From Pseudomonas sp. (GTDB lineage: Bacteria; Pseudomonadota; Gammaproteobacteria; Pseudomonadales; Pseudomonadaceae): a stretch of 64,000 bases of DNA. Below are positions 26,729-36,075 of the stretch, in pieces; position 1 is the first letter of the stretch, and every line of letters begins with the position of its first letter. Below the pieces are notes generated by a model. It ran no database searches. It had not been told where the DNA came from and worked only from the letters and a program-made list of their open reading frames with translations. The position numbers and the translations under genes are program-made. The stretch is from contig NZ_JAGIBG010000004.1 of NCBI RefSeq assembly GCF_017744435.1, forward strand, positions 1 through 64,000. Reading direction: 5' to 3'.

Positions 26729-28675
26729 ATGACCGAAGAAGCCGAGCGCTGGAAAGAAAAATACCTTAAAAGCATCGAGCAGCAGGAAAAGCTCGAACGT
26801 CGCTGGGACGCGCGCCTTGACCTGCTGCGCCGTGGCCTGGTGCGTAGCACCCTGGCGGCCGAAGGCAGCGACAAGGTCGTCGACCAGTGCATGAAGGAAA
26901 TGCGAGAGGTCATCCGCAGCGACAACATGGACGCTGGCCTGGCCGGGTTGATCCCGCGTCTGGAAAAGGCGGTGCTGGACTCCGAGCAGCGCCGGGAAAC
27001 CCGCATGAATCAGGTCAGTGACGCCCTGAACGCGCTGGTCACCCAGCTTCAAGGCTTGCCGCTGCCCGGTGAAGTGGCCCGGCCACTGAAAAAGCTGGCG
27101 AAGAAGCTCGATGGTGGGGTCGCCCAGTCACGTGAGTTGCCGCCTCTGCTGGGTGAGCTCAGTGGCCTGCAAGGTCGAGCCCTGTCATCCCTGAGCAAGC
27201 CGGCTGACGAGGCCCGGCCGGGCTTCCTGCAGCGCCTGTTCGGTAACCACGACAGCGAGCCCCAGCCAGAGGCCGCTCGGTCTGCGCAACCTGCGCCTGA
27301 AATTGCGCCGGCCGAAACCCAGCCGCAACCGGATGGGCCTGTGCTGGTGGACTTGCCGCCGCGTGATGCGGACGAGCTGCAACCGTTGGCTGCCGCCGCG
27401 CCTGCCCCGGAGCCAGAGGAAGCTGCGCATGCTGCCCAGCCGGAGTTGATTGCAGAGCCACATGCCGTTGAACAACCGGTAGTGGTCGAGCCTGAAGCTG
27501 AGCCGCCAGCAGATGAAGCGCCCGAGCTGCAGGAGCAGCCTGAGCAGCCGACGGCCCCGGTGCCGACGACACTCGAAGAAGTATTCGGTGAGGACGGCCC
27601 CTACTCCCTTCCCGATGCGGTGGAGCCGCCTTACAGCCAGGTCGCCGCGCACATCGAACAGACCCTGATCGGCCTGCTGGACGACCTCAGCCTGCCAGAG
27701 CGCCACAAGGCTCAGGCCCTGGAAATGCGCGAGCGGGTGGCACGCGGGCTGAACTGGTATGAACTGATTCCGGTCCTCGATGACCTCGCCGTGCTCATGC
27801 TGGCGATCACCGATAGCGGGCAGCACGAATTCGAGACCTACCTGCAGCAGCTCAACGAACGCCTCGACAGCTTCCAGAGCCACCTGCACGAAGCCAGCGC
27901 CGGCCATGCCGACAACAGTTCCGCCGCGCGCGAGCTGGACAGCCAGCTGCGCGAACAGGTCGATGGCCTGCAAAGCAGCGTGCAGGGCGCCGTGGATGTG
28001 GACAGCCTCAAGCACATCCTGGAGAACCGCCTGGAAACACTGCTTGGCACCATGGACGAGCACCAGCACGAGCGTGATCGCCGCGAGCAGGAACTTGCCG
28101 GGCGCCTGCAGGGCCTGGCCGAGCGGGTCGCCAGCATGGAGCAGGAAGCGCTTGGCTATCGTGAACACCTGGAGGAACAGCGGCAGAAGGCGTTGATCGA
28201 CCCGCTGACGGGCTTGCCCAATCGCGCGGCCTGGACCGAGCAGGTCGAGCGCGAAATGCTCGACTGGCAGGAAAGCGGCGGTCACCTGGCCATGGCCATC
28301 CTCGACCTGGACCACTTCAAGCGTATCAATGACAGTTACGGCCACCTGGCCGGTGACAAGGTACTGAAGATCGTTGCCGACCAGCTGCGCAAGCGCCTGC
28401 GCGCACGGGACTTCATCGCCCGGTTCGGCGGCGAAGAGTTCGTGCTGTTGCTGCCGCAGACGTCTCCTGAAGCCGCCGCTCAGGTTGCCGAAGCGCTACG
28501 CGCGGCGATCGAGGCCTGCCCGTTCCATTTCAAGGGCGAACGCGTGGTCATCACCACATCCATCGGCTTGAGTGCCTTCCGCTCCGGCGAGCGTGGCGAC
28601 CAGGTGCTCAAGCGCGCCGATGCGGCGTTGTATCGCGCCAAGGACCAAGGCCGAAACCGCGTGCTGTCGGCGTAA
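26729..28675 (+). CDS. dgcH: Diguanylate cyclase DgcH
   Basis: 648 residues, no membrane helix. The N-terminal helical half (1-165) is followed by a Pro/Glu/Ala-rich linker (about 170-285), a second helical region with coiled-coil character (about 295-500) and a C-terminal GGDEF domain. The active site is GGEEF near 566-570 (RFGGEEFVLLLP), with LDLDHFKRINDSYGHLAGD before it; no RxxD inhibitory site is obvious five residues upstream. It makes c-di-GMP from GTP. The position after dsbA and before the ampDh2 region is that of P. aeruginosa DgcH as I recall it. Confidence 0.9.
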   Translation: MTEEAERWKEKYLKSIEQQEKLERRWDARLDLLRRGLVRSTLAAEGSDKVVDQCMKEMREVIRSDNMDAGLAGLIPRLEKAVLDSEQRRETRMNQVSDALNALVTQLQGLPLPGEVARPLKKLAKKLDGGVAQSRELPPLLGELSGLQGRALSSLSKPADEARPGFLQRLFGNHDSEPQPEAARSAQPAPEIAPAETQPQPDGPVLVDLPPRDADELQPLAAAAPAPEPEEAAHAAQPELIAEPHAVEQPVVVEPEAEPPADEAPELQEQPEQPTAPVPTTLEEVFGEDGPYSLPDAVEPPYSQVAAHIEQTLIGLLDDLSLPERHKAQALEMRERVARGLNWYELIPVLDDLAVLMLAITDSGQHEFETYLQQLNERLDSFQSHLHEASAGHADNSSAARELDSQLREQVDGLQSSVQGAVDVDSLKHILENRLETLLGTMDEHQHERDRREQELAGRLQGLAERVASMEQEALGYREHLEEQRQKALIDPLTGLPNRAAWTEQVEREMLDWQESGGHLAMAILDLDHFKRINDSYGHLAGDKVLKIVADQLRKRLRARDFIARFGGEEFVLLLPQTSPEAAAQVAEALRAAIEACPFHFKGERVVITTSIGLSAFRSGERGDQVLKRADAALYRAKDQGRNRVLSA

Positions 28676-28770
28676 ATAGATACCTCATCCAGGCCCCGTC
28701 TGATCCTGAAAATGACCCCCCGCCTACCTGTTATTCAGGCCGGCAAAGTCGATCAGACCGGAGTAGAAAG

Positions 28771-29166
28771 ATGAAGATGAGTAATGGTCTCGTGATGCTC
28801 GCCTTGGGCGCGGCTTTCCAGGGTGCCGCCTTTGCCAATGATGACCTGCTGACGGCCCATGTGTCGGCAGATGGCAAGGTGCTCAGGCAGTGGCCGCAGT
28901 GGATTACCGAAGTCGATCACCAGCCGCAGAAAAATTACTTCAGCCAGTACACGCTGAAGCTGAACAAGCGAATCGTGCACAAGGACCCGGGCTTTTGCAG
29001 TGTTTCGCCAATCGATGTCAGCACTTATGAGCGGCAATTGCATGGGCAGGCGAAGGTGATTGGCAAGCCTTTGGCCGAGAAGGTCAATGTGATGACCCAA
29101 CTGGTCGACCAGCAGAAAGCGAGCGGTGACAACTCGCTGGAGTTTCTGGTGATGTGCAGCCGTTGA
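28771..29166 (+). CDS. Small exported protein of unknown function
   Basis: 131 residues with a signal peptide (cleavage near AAFAND) and two Cys (FCSVS and the terminal MCSR) that may form a disulfide. I do not recognise the family. It lies between dgcH and ampDh2 with its own ribosome site (GGAGTAGAAAG). Confidence 0.75.
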   Translation: MKMSNGLVMLALGAAFQGAAFANDDLLTAHVSADGKVLRQWPQWITEVDHQPQKNYFSQYTLKLNKRIVHKDPGFCSVSPIDVSTYERQLHGQAKVIGKPLAEKVNVMTQLVDQQKASGDNSLEFLVMCSR

Positions 29167-29253
29167 CATTACGGCGGTAGAAGCACCGAAACCGGAGGAG
29201 CACGTTATACTGTAGCACTGTCGTCAATGTCCCTAACTATGTGCTCCTCTGCC

Positions 29254-30030
29254 ATGAAAACGCTTTTTGCCGGGCTTTTGCTACTCATTCTTGCCGGATG
29301 CTCGACCGGCCTGCGCATCGACCGCAACCACCCTTCTGCCAATCAGGACAGCCGAATCCAGTTCGTCGTGCTGCATTACACCAACGCGTCGCTGGAGCGC
29401 TCGCTGGCATTGCTGACCCATGGCGAAGTCAGCGCCCACTACCTGATCGGCGACGGCCCGGGCACGGTCTACCAGCTGGTCGACGAGAACCGCCGCGCTT
29501 GGCATGCCGGTGACAGCCAGTGGCAGGGGCGCACCTGGTTGAACTCCAGCTCCATCGGCATCGAAATCGTCAACCCGGGGTTCGACGATACTGCCAAGGG
29601 CCGCGTCTGGTACCCCTACAGCGAGGCGCAGATCCAGTCGCTGATCGCTTTGCTCAAGGACATCGTCAAGCGTAACAACATCGAGCCGCGGCACATCATC
29701 GGGCACAGCGACATCGCCCCGGCGCGCAAGCTCGACCCTGGCCCGTTGTTCCCCTGGAAGCGCCTGGCGGATGCAGGCCTCGGCGTCTGGCCTGAAGCCA
29801 ATGCCGTGGCGCGTCAGCAGGCTTACTTCAACGTCAACCCACCGACCATTGGCTGGTACCAGCAGGAACTGGCGCGCTTTGGCTATGCCATCGAGCAGAC
29901 CGGGCAGCTGGATGTCGCCACGCGGAACGTTATCGCCGCCTTCCAGATGCACTTCCGCCCGCAGCGTTTCGACGGCATGCCGGACGCGCAGACCGCAGCC
30001 ATGCTATCGGTGCTCAACCGCATGCGTTAA
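29254..30030 (+). CDS. ampDh2: N-acetylmuramoyl-L-alanine amidase lipoprotein, AmpDh2/AmiD type
   Basis: 258 residues. Lipobox LAGC with Cys16, an Amidase_2 domain with zinc ligands in VVLHYTNAS (near 46), GHSDIAPARKLDPG (His and Asp near 155-165) and the catalytic Glu in GIEIVNPG, then a C-terminal peptidoglycan-binding repeat (GQLDVATRNVIAAFQ). It cleaves the stem peptide from MurNAc and should face the periplasm from the outer membrane. ATG at 29254 is chosen because it begins the lipoprotein signal; there is no clear ribosome site at it or at the in-frame ATG at 29227. Confidence 0.9.
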   Translation: MKTLFAGLLLLILAGCSTGLRIDRNHPSANQDSRIQFVVLHYTNASLERSLALLTHGEVSAHYLIGDGPGTVYQLVDENRRAWHAGDSQWQGRTWLNSSSIGIEIVNPGFDDTAKGRVWYPYSEAQIQSLIALLKDIVKRNNIEPRHIIGHSDIAPARKLDPGPLFPWKRLADAGLGVWPEANAVARQQAYFNVNPPTIGWYQQELARFGYAIEQTGQLDVATRNVIAAFQMHFRPQRFDGMPDAQTAAMLSVLNRMR

Positions 30031-30112
30031 GGCGAATTGCATTCGGGCGCCAAACGGCAAAGCCGATTCTCATTCCAGTTGCTATACCTTGTTAATCAAC
30101 TGGATGCTGCCC

Positions 30113-31732
30113 ATGTCTGCCCTGATTTCTGCATTGCGCCAATTTTTTTACCGCCCCTGGATGCTGGCCTCCCTGGCAGCGTTGGCCAGTGCCGCGGTAT
30201 TGCTGACCGCCAGCATTGGCATTGCGCTGCAGCAGATGAAGGAAAGCGAGAGCGCGCAGATGAACGCCCAGGGCGAGCGCTTTCTCGACCGCCTGGAGCA
30301 GGTGTTCGGCCAGTTGCGCGAGGGCGTCGACGAACTGCAGGCGCAGTCGCTGCGCGGCTGCAACCCGGCGATGATCTCGGTGTTGCAACAGGTCGGCCTG
30401 GGTTCGCGCTTCATCTATGAAGCGGCTTATGTGGATGCCAATGTCGCCTGCTCCAACCGGGGCGGGGCAAGGGCTTTCGTGCCAACGCGCGCGCCGGATA
30501 TCCAGGGCCCGACCTACAGCTACTGGCTCAATACCACCACTGAACCCAACGAAAACCTCGCGGCCTTGATGCTGGCGCGGGGTAATTTCCTGGTTTCCAC
30601 CTCACGTGGGCACCTGACCGACGTGGTCGACTTGCCACCGGGCGGCAGCTTGCTGGTGGTGCTGGATAACGGTACCCGTGCAATCCCTGTGCTGGGCCCG
30701 CCCCAGGCTTGGCCGCCGACCAGTAGCTGGCCACCGCCCAGCCAGAAGTCCTTGTTCGAGTTACGCGATCGGCTGGTCTACCGCATGCCGACCAAGTCGC
30801 CGGACTACCAGCTGGTGCTGATCGCACCGCGGGCCAGCCTGCCATTGCGCATGAACGGCATGCTCTGGCTGCTGTTCCCGGGCAGTGTGCTGGCGGCCTG
30901 CTGTATCGGCTGGCTGGTGCTGCAGCTGATCCTGCAGCGGCGCTCGATGAGTTCCGAACTGCAGAATGCCCTGCGCCGGGGCGAGCTGCAGGTGTTGTAT
31001 CAGCCGATCATCGAGCTCGACAGCCGTCGCTGTGTCGGTGCCGAGGCCCTGGTGCGCTGGCGCCGCCCGGACGGTTCGCTGACCAGCCCGGACTTGTTCA
31101 TTCCACTGGCGGAAAACACCGGGCAGATCCGCCAGATCACCGATTTCGTGCTGCAACGCGTGCTTGAGCAGCTGGGCCAGCTGCTGCGCTCGCATCGCAA
31201 TCTTTACATCTCGGTGAACCTGGCGGCCTGCGATGTGATGGTGCCGCGCATTGGCCGGGTGGCAGCGCGGCTGCTGGCGCTGCACCGCGTCGCTGCCAGC
31301 CAGATTGCCTTTGAAGTCACCGAGCGCGGGCTGATCGACGTGGTGGTGGCGCGGGATAACCTGCAAGCCCTGCGTGCGGTCGGGCATCAGGTGCTGATCG
31401 ATGATTTCGGCACGGGCTATTGCAGCCTGGCCTACCTGCAGACCTTGCCGGTGGACTGCCTGAAGATCGACAAGGCATTCATCGACGCCCTGGGGCACGA
31501 CGCCGCCAGCAGCGGTGTGGCGCCACACATCATTCGCATGGCCCATGACCTGCACCTGCGGGTGATTGCCGAGGGCATCGAGTGCGAGGCGCAGGCGGTG
31601 CTGCTCAACAGCGAGGGGGTGAATTACGGGCAGGGCTGGTTGTTTGCCCATCCGCTGAATGCCCGGCAGTTCGCCGAACTGGTGACCCGTGGCCGGCAAC
31701 CACGACGGGCGCGGATCGATGATGAGCCCTGA
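30113..31732 (+). CDS. c-di-GMP phosphodiesterase with CSS-motif sensor and EAL domain
   Basis: 539 residues. Two membrane helices (about 17-38 and 243-266) enclose a periplasmic domain with paired Cys (RGCNPAM and VACSNRG), the CSS-type sensor whose disulfide state governs activity in E. coli homologues. The EAL domain is intact: AEALVRW near 309, DDFGTGYCSL near 429, KIDKAFI and AEGIE. It should hydrolyse c-di-GMP. DsbA, encoded 5 kb away, is the kind of enzyme that sets such Cys pairs. An alternative ATG lies 9 bases upstream. Confidence 0.88.
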   Translation: MSALISALRQFFYRPWMLASLAALASAAVLLTASIGIALQQMKESESAQMNAQGERFLDRLEQVFGQLREGVDELQAQSLRGCNPAMISVLQQVGLGSRFIYEAAYVDANVACSNRGGARAFVPTRAPDIQGPTYSYWLNTTTEPNENLAALMLARGNFLVSTSRGHLTDVVDLPPGGSLLVVLDNGTRAIPVLGPPQAWPPTSSWPPPSQKSLFELRDRLVYRMPTKSPDYQLVLIAPRASLPLRMNGMLWLLFPGSVLAACCIGWLVLQLILQRRSMSSELQNALRRGELQVLYQPIIELDSRRCVGAEALVRWRRPDGSLTSPDLFIPLAENTGQIRQITDFVLQRVLEQLGQLLRSHRNLYISVNLAACDVMVPRIGRVAARLLALHRVAASQIAFEVTERGLIDVVVARDNLQALRAVGHQVLIDDFGTGYCSLAYLQTLPVDCLKIDKAFIDALGHDAASSGVAPHIIRMAHDLHLRVIAEGIECEAQAVLLNSEGVNYGQGWLFAHPLNARQFAELVTRGRQPRRARIDDEP

Positions 31733-31744
31733 GTGCGGAAAAAG

Positions 31745-33523
31745 TCAGACTGGCAGGGCCATGTAGAACTGTGTGCCCTGCCCTGGCCGGGAAAACACCC
31801 CCATACGCCCGCCATGCAACTGCACGATCTCCTTGCACAGCGCCAGCCCCAACCCGGCGCCACCTTTCTTGCGCCCCACCTGTACGAACGGTTCGAAGAT
31901 CCGCCCCTGCTGCCCGTAGGCAATGCCTTCACCATTGTCCTCGACACTGATGATCACCCGCTCCGCATGCCGCCGTGCATGCAGGCGGATGCGCCCGCCA
32001 CTGGCGGTATGGCGAATGGCGTTGTGCAGCAGGTTGTCCAGCACCCGGTCGAGTTGCACTACGTCGGCCTGGATGCGTGGCAGCGGTGGCTCCAGGGCCT
32101 TGATCAGCTCGATCTGCTTGTTGGCGGCCTGTTCGCTGAAGCGTGCTTGCGCCCTGTCGAGCAGTTCGTCGATGGCGCAGGGGGCAAGCTCGAGCTTCTG
32201 CAGGCCGCTCTGGTAGCGCGAGAAGTTGAGCAGGTCGTTGATCAGTTGGGTCAGGCGCTGCATTTCCTCGCCGATGGTCTCCAGCAGATCGCTCTCGCGA
32301 GCTTCGGGCGGAAACTTCAACCGCTCGCGCAGCAGGCCGAATGCCATGTGCATGCCCGTGACGGGTGTGCGCAATTCATGGGAAGCACGTAGCACGAACT
32401 CACTGCGCACACGTTCGAAGGCTCGTTGCTCGGTGACATCGTGCAATACCATCACCGCACCCAGAATCGGCCCTTGCGGATGGCTGACAGGGGTCAGGCT
32501 GTAGGTCAGCAGGCGGGACTCTTCATCGACCTCGATGCTAAGGTCTTCCGGTGGCCGATCCAGGCTGCCGCCGCGCAGTACCTGGCGCAGCTGTTGCTCT
32601 AGCTCCGGGCGCTGCAGGGCGTCGGCCAGGCCACTGCCGACCCGGCTGTCGTTCCAGCCCAGCTGCCGCTGGGCGACCGGGTTGAGGTGCTCGAGGTGCC
32701 CTTGGCGGTCGATGATCAGCAAACCATCGTCGATGCTGTCGAGCACGGCCTGCAGACGCTGCTGGCCAGCCAGCAGTTCATCGACATTGGTTGCCTGGTG
32801 CTTGCGCAGGGCGTCGGCCATCAGCCCGAAGCGGCGGGTCAGCTGGTTCAGCTCGATGGCCTGGGTGACCGGCAAGGTGATTTCGAAGTCACCCTGGCCG
32901 AGCTGGTCGGCGGCCTTGGCCAGCGCTTCGATCGGCTGGCCAAAGCGGCGGGCGATGTTGTGCGCGGTGACGAAACCGAGCACTAGCACCACCAGCCCCA
33001 TCAGGCCGAGTACCCCGCTGACCAGCAAGGCGCGGTCACGGGTGTGCTCTTCGCTGCGGGCCATGAAATCGAGGGCTTGCTTGTGCGAATCGATCAGGTC
33101 GGTGCGCACCTGGTTGAATGCCACGCCCAGTGGTTGTTCCATGCCCATGCTGCGGGCCGGCGCCGGGCTGTCGCGGTAAGCCTGGAGGAAGGCCTGGTAG
33201 TTGCTGCTGGCCTTGCTGAAGCCGGTGCGTTCACCGCCTTGCGCCAACCCCTGGTTGAGCAGCGCCTGGAAATTGTCCTGCAGGGGCCGCAGGCTGTCCG
33301 GGGCGGTGTCTTCGTCCAGCAGCAGTGTCAGTTGCTCACCGAGGTTCTGCCGCAGTTTCAAGCCCACTTCCAGCGCAAGGGTGGTTTCGCGCACCGACTG
33401 TTGTTGCACCGTGGCCATCTGCAGCACGCTCACCAACCCCAGCAACAGGCCCAGCAGGGCCACGGTCACCAGGGCCGAGATGCTGAGGAACAGCCGCGTG
33501 CGCAGCTTCATCGGCAGCTTCAC
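31745..33523 (-). CDS. kinB: Sensor histidine kinase KinB
   Basis: 592 residues: N-terminal helix (about 12-34), periplasmic helical sensor, second helix (about 165-190), HAMP, a PAS domain near 250-370, HisKA with H near 385 (RASHELRTPVTG) and an HATPase with N box NLLHNAIRHT and DNGEGI. In P. aeruginosa KinB controls the phosphorylation of AlgB and alginate and virulence genes. The start overlaps the algB stop by 4 bases. It converges on the EAL gene. Confidence 0.93.
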   Translation of the reverse strand: MKLPMKLRTRLFLSISALVTVALLGLLLGLVSVLQMATVQQQSVRETTLALEVGLKLRQNLGEQLTLLLDEDTAPDSLRPLQDNFQALLNQGLAQGGERTGFSKASSNYQAFLQAYRDSPAPARSMGMEQPLGVAFNQVRTDLIDSHKQALDFMARSEEHTRDRALLVSGVLGLMGLVVLVLGFVTAHNIARRFGQPIEALAKAADQLGQGDFEITLPVTQAIELNQLTRRFGLMADALRKHQATNVDELLAGQQRLQAVLDSIDDGLLIIDRQGHLEHLNPVAQRQLGWNDSRVGSGLADALQRPELEQQLRQVLRGGSLDRPPEDLSIEVDEESRLLTYSLTPVSHPQGPILGAVMVLHDVTEQRAFERVRSEFVLRASHELRTPVTGMHMAFGLLRERLKFPPEARESDLLETIGEEMQRLTQLINDLLNFSRYQSGLQKLELAPCAIDELLDRAQARFSEQAANKQIELIKALEPPLPRIQADVVQLDRVLDNLLHNAIRHTASGGRIRLHARRHAERVIISVEDNGEGIAYGQQGRIFEPFVQVGRKKGGAGLGLALCKEIVQLHGGRMGVFSRPGQGTQFYMALPV

Positions 33524-34866
33524 AGGTTGTACTGCTTGCGCTTGCGGTAGAGCGTGGAGGCGTCGATGCCGAGGGTCTTGGCGGCCTGGTCGAGGGTGTC
33601 GCTGGTGGCCAGCACGGCGCCGATGTGCGCGCGTTCCAGCTCGTCCAGGCTCATGGCTGCGCCTACCCGAGGTGCATTGCCTGTCGGTTGTTCGCCCATT
33701 CCCAGGTGGCTGATTTCCACGCGCTCCTGGGGGCAGATGATGCTGGCGCGTTCGATCACGTTGCGCAGTTCGCGAATGTTGCCCGGCCAGCGGTAGTTGA
33801 GCAGCGCGCTGCGTGCCTCGTCGCTGAAGCCACGGGCCGGGCGGGAGTATTCCTTGACGAAGCGGGCCAGGAAACGGTCGGCCAGGGTCAGGATGTCCTC
33901 GCTGCGCTCGCGCAGCGGCGGCAGGTGCAGGGTAATGACGTTGAGGCGGTACAGCAGGTCTTCGCGGAAGCGGTTCTCGCGCACCATGTCGTCAAGGTTG
34001 AGGTTGGTCGCGGCAAGAATGCGCACGTCGGCGCGGCGGGTGACCGGGTCGCCTACCCGCTCGTATTCCTTGTCCTGGATGAAGCGCAGCAGCTTGGGCT
34101 GCAAGGTCAGGGGGAAATCGCCGATTTCATCGAGGAACAGCGTGCCGCCATCCGCCTGGTTGACCCGGCCCAGGGTGCTCTCGCTGGCGCCGGTAAACGC
34201 CCCGCGGGTATGGCCGAACAATTCGCTCTCCATCAGCTCGGCGTTCAGCGACGGGCAGTTGATGGTCACGCAGGCCTTGCGTGCCCGCTTGCTCCAGCCG
34301 TGGATGGCACGGGCCAGCTCGCCCTTGCCGGTGCCCGACTCACCCAGAATGAGGATGTTGGCATCGGTGGTGGCGACCTGGCGGGCGGTTTCCAGCACGG
34401 CCATCATCGCCGGGCTGTGCGAGTCGAGGCCGTCCTTGGGCTTGCGCACTTCGCCTTCGAGGGCCTCCAGGCGCGCCGACAGTTGACGGACTTCCAGCTG
34501 CTTGGCGGTGGCCAGGCGCAACTGGTCGGGGCTGCAGGGCTTGACCAGGTAATCGGCGGCACCGGCCTGGATGGCATCGACGGCGGTGTCGATCGCCGAA
34601 TGTGCGGTGACGATCACCACGCGCATCCAGGGTGCCTGGATACGCATCTGTGCCAGCACATCGAGACCGTTGTCCTCGCCCAGGCGCAGGTCGAGGAAGC
34701 ACAGGTCGAACACCTGGCGCTGCAGCAAGGCATCAGCCTGTGCGGCGCTGTTGGCCGTGGCCACGCTGTAGCCTTCGTCTTCCAGGCAGTAGCGGAAGGT
34801 GCGCAGGATCGCGGACTCGTCATCCACCAGCAGAATGCGGCCTTGGTTGTCCTGGGCTGATTCCAT
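33520..34866 (-). CDS. algB: NtrC-family response regulator AlgB
   Basis: 448 residues. The receiver domain carries the phospho-acceptor D59 (CFLDLRLG). The AAA+ domain has Walker A GESGTGKGE, the sigma-54 contact loop GAFTGA (RGAFTGASE) and Walker B GGTLFLDEIG. The C-terminal Fis-type helix-turn-helix ends DASTLYRKRKQYNL. ATG at 34866 follows AAGGAG. In P. aeruginosa AlgB activates alginate genes. An intact GAFTGA means it can in principle open sigma-54 promoters such as the two seen downstream at 35022 and 36012. Confidence 0.94.
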   Translation of the reverse strand: MESAQDNQGRILLVDDESAILRTFRYCLEDEGYSVATANSAAQADALLQRQVFDLCFLDLRLGEDNGLDVLAQMRIQAPWMRVVIVTAHSAIDTAVDAIQAGAADYLVKPCSPDQLRLATAKQLEVRQLSARLEALEGEVRKPKDGLDSHSPAMMAVLETARQVATTDANILILGESGTGKGELARAIHGWSKRARKACVTINCPSLNAELMESELFGHTRGAFTGASESTLGRVNQADGGTLFLDEIGDFPLTLQPKLLRFIQDKEYERVGDPVTRRADVRILAATNLNLDDMVRENRFREDLLYRLNVITLHLPPLRERSEDILTLADRFLARFVKEYSRPARGFSDEARSALLNYRWPGNIRELRNVIERASIICPQERVEISHLGMGEQPTGNAPRVGAAMSLDELERAHIGAVLATSDTLDQAAKTLGIDASTLYRKRKQYNL

Positions 34867-35021
34867 TTCCTGCGCTCCTTCGGGTAGATCTTCAATTAGT
34901 GTGGGGAAAATCGGGCAAGTTGCACGGTCAATTGTGAAGGAATCGGTCCTTTGCATGCTAGCCAATGGCCAAGTCGTACCGTGACGCCGGATATCTCGAT
35001 GATTTTCTTAGAGCAGCGCGC

Positions 35022-35037
35022 TGGCACATTGGTTGCG
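35022..35037 (+). promoter_or_regulatory. Candidate sigma-54 promoter of the BON-domain gene
   Basis: TGGCAC-attgg-TTGCG has the invariant GG (35023-35024) and GC (35035-35036) at the correct 12-base phase and matches consensus TGGCACrnnnnTTGCW except for the last base. It ends 39 bases before the GTG start of the BON protein and lies in the algB divergent region. Confidence 0.7.
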
Positions 35038-35076
35038 ATGATTTTCAGCTTTTGCCAACTAAAAGGAGGTACACCC

Positions 35077-35898
35077 GTGTCCCCTGTCATCCGAATGGCC
35101 GTGTTGGCGGCCTCCCTGTTGTCCGTTTGCACACCCGCCTCGGCCGACCCGGTTCAGGACGCCCGCCTGGAGGGCTCGCTGCAAACCGCGCTGGCCCTCA
35201 ACCAGGTGCTCAACCCGTTCCGCATCAAGGTCGAGGTCGATGGCAAGCGGGCTCGCCTTTCCGGTGAAGTCGAGAACGGCGTCGAGCGCGACTTGGCCGA
35301 GCAGGTGGCCCTGGCCACGCGGGGAGTCGAGCAGGTCGACAACCAGCTGCGGGTCAATGCCGCACTGGTCGAGCGCCCGCTGGAGCTGCGTGCCTACGCC
35401 CAGCGGCTGGAAGATGTGACCTTAGCGGCTGTGATCCGCGCCCGATTGCTGTGGAGCAAGGCCACGGAAAAATCACCTATCGAAGTGCAAAGCCAAGACG
35501 GTGTGGTGACCTTGCGTGGAAAAGTCGACAGTGCCGAGGCCAAGGAGCTGGCAGGCGTGGTGGCGCGCACCACCGACGGCGTGCACCTGGTCAACAACCT
35601 CGTCAGCATGGATACCGCAGCCATGGCGCAGGCAAGGGAAACCCCCATTGAGGCTTCGAGCGGCCGGCAGCCGAGTGATGGCTGGGTGATCGACAAGATT
35701 CAGACCAGCTTCCGCTTCAGCCGCAATCTGGACGGCCTGAACATCAAGGTTGCCAGCGAACAAGGCATGGTCCGGCTGACCGGTGAAGTGGTCAGCAGCG
35801 AGCAGAAGAGCATCGCCGTGGATATCGCCAGGCAGATCATCGGGGTGCGGGGTGTCGACGCTGATTTGCTTAAAGTGGCGACCAAGGTTGAGGGCTGA
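35077..35898 (+). CDS. Periplasmic protein with three BON domains
   Basis: 273 residues: signal peptide (cleavage near PASADP), then three repeats of the BON fold at about 20-100, 105-180 and 200-272, with GxxxLxGxV-type cores (RARLSGEV, GVVTLRGKV, GMVRLTGEV). BON domains bind membranes or peptidoglycan-linked ligands and occur in stress-induced envelope proteins such as OsmY. The start is GTG at 35077, decided by the strong AAAAGGAGGT 6 bases upstream. Divergent from algB. Confidence 0.88.
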   Translation: MSPVIRMAVLAASLLSVCTPASADPVQDARLEGSLQTALALNQVLNPFRIKVEVDGKRARLSGEVENGVERDLAEQVALATRGVEQVDNQLRVNAALVERPLELRAYAQRLEDVTLAAVIRARLLWSKATEKSPIEVQSQDGVVTLRGKVDSAEAKELAGVVARTTDGVHLVNNLVSMDTAAMAQARETPIEASSGRQPSDGWVIDKIQTSFRFSRNLDGLNIKVASEQGMVRLTGEVVSSEQKSIAVDIARQIIGVRGVDADLLKVATKVEG

Positions 35899-36011
35899 AT
35901 CGTGCAATTCGCACGACGCCATCAGGTACATCGTGCAGGATACGTCCTCAGCGGCATTGTGTATCGCTGTTAACTAATTGATTTGTAGGCATTTTATTTT
36001 ATTTGATGGGC

Positions 36012-36027
36012 TGGCATGCAGGCTGCA
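36012..36027 (+). promoter_or_regulatory. Candidate sigma-54 promoter of the ivy operon
   Basis: TGGCATG-cagg-CTGCA keeps the invariant GG (36013-36014) and GC (36025-36026) at the correct 12-base phase; one T of the -12 element is C. It ends 48 bases before the start at 36076, in a 177-base AT-rich spacer. Confidence 0.6.
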
Positions 36028-36075
36028 ATTACTAGTTCAGGTTTGAACAGAAAAATTACAGCAGGAGAAGCCGGC

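Noticed and set aside
29227..29253. Upstream ATG for ampDh2
   Set aside because: It adds nine residues before the lipoprotein signal and has no ribosome site; 29254 gives a normal lipoprotein signal.
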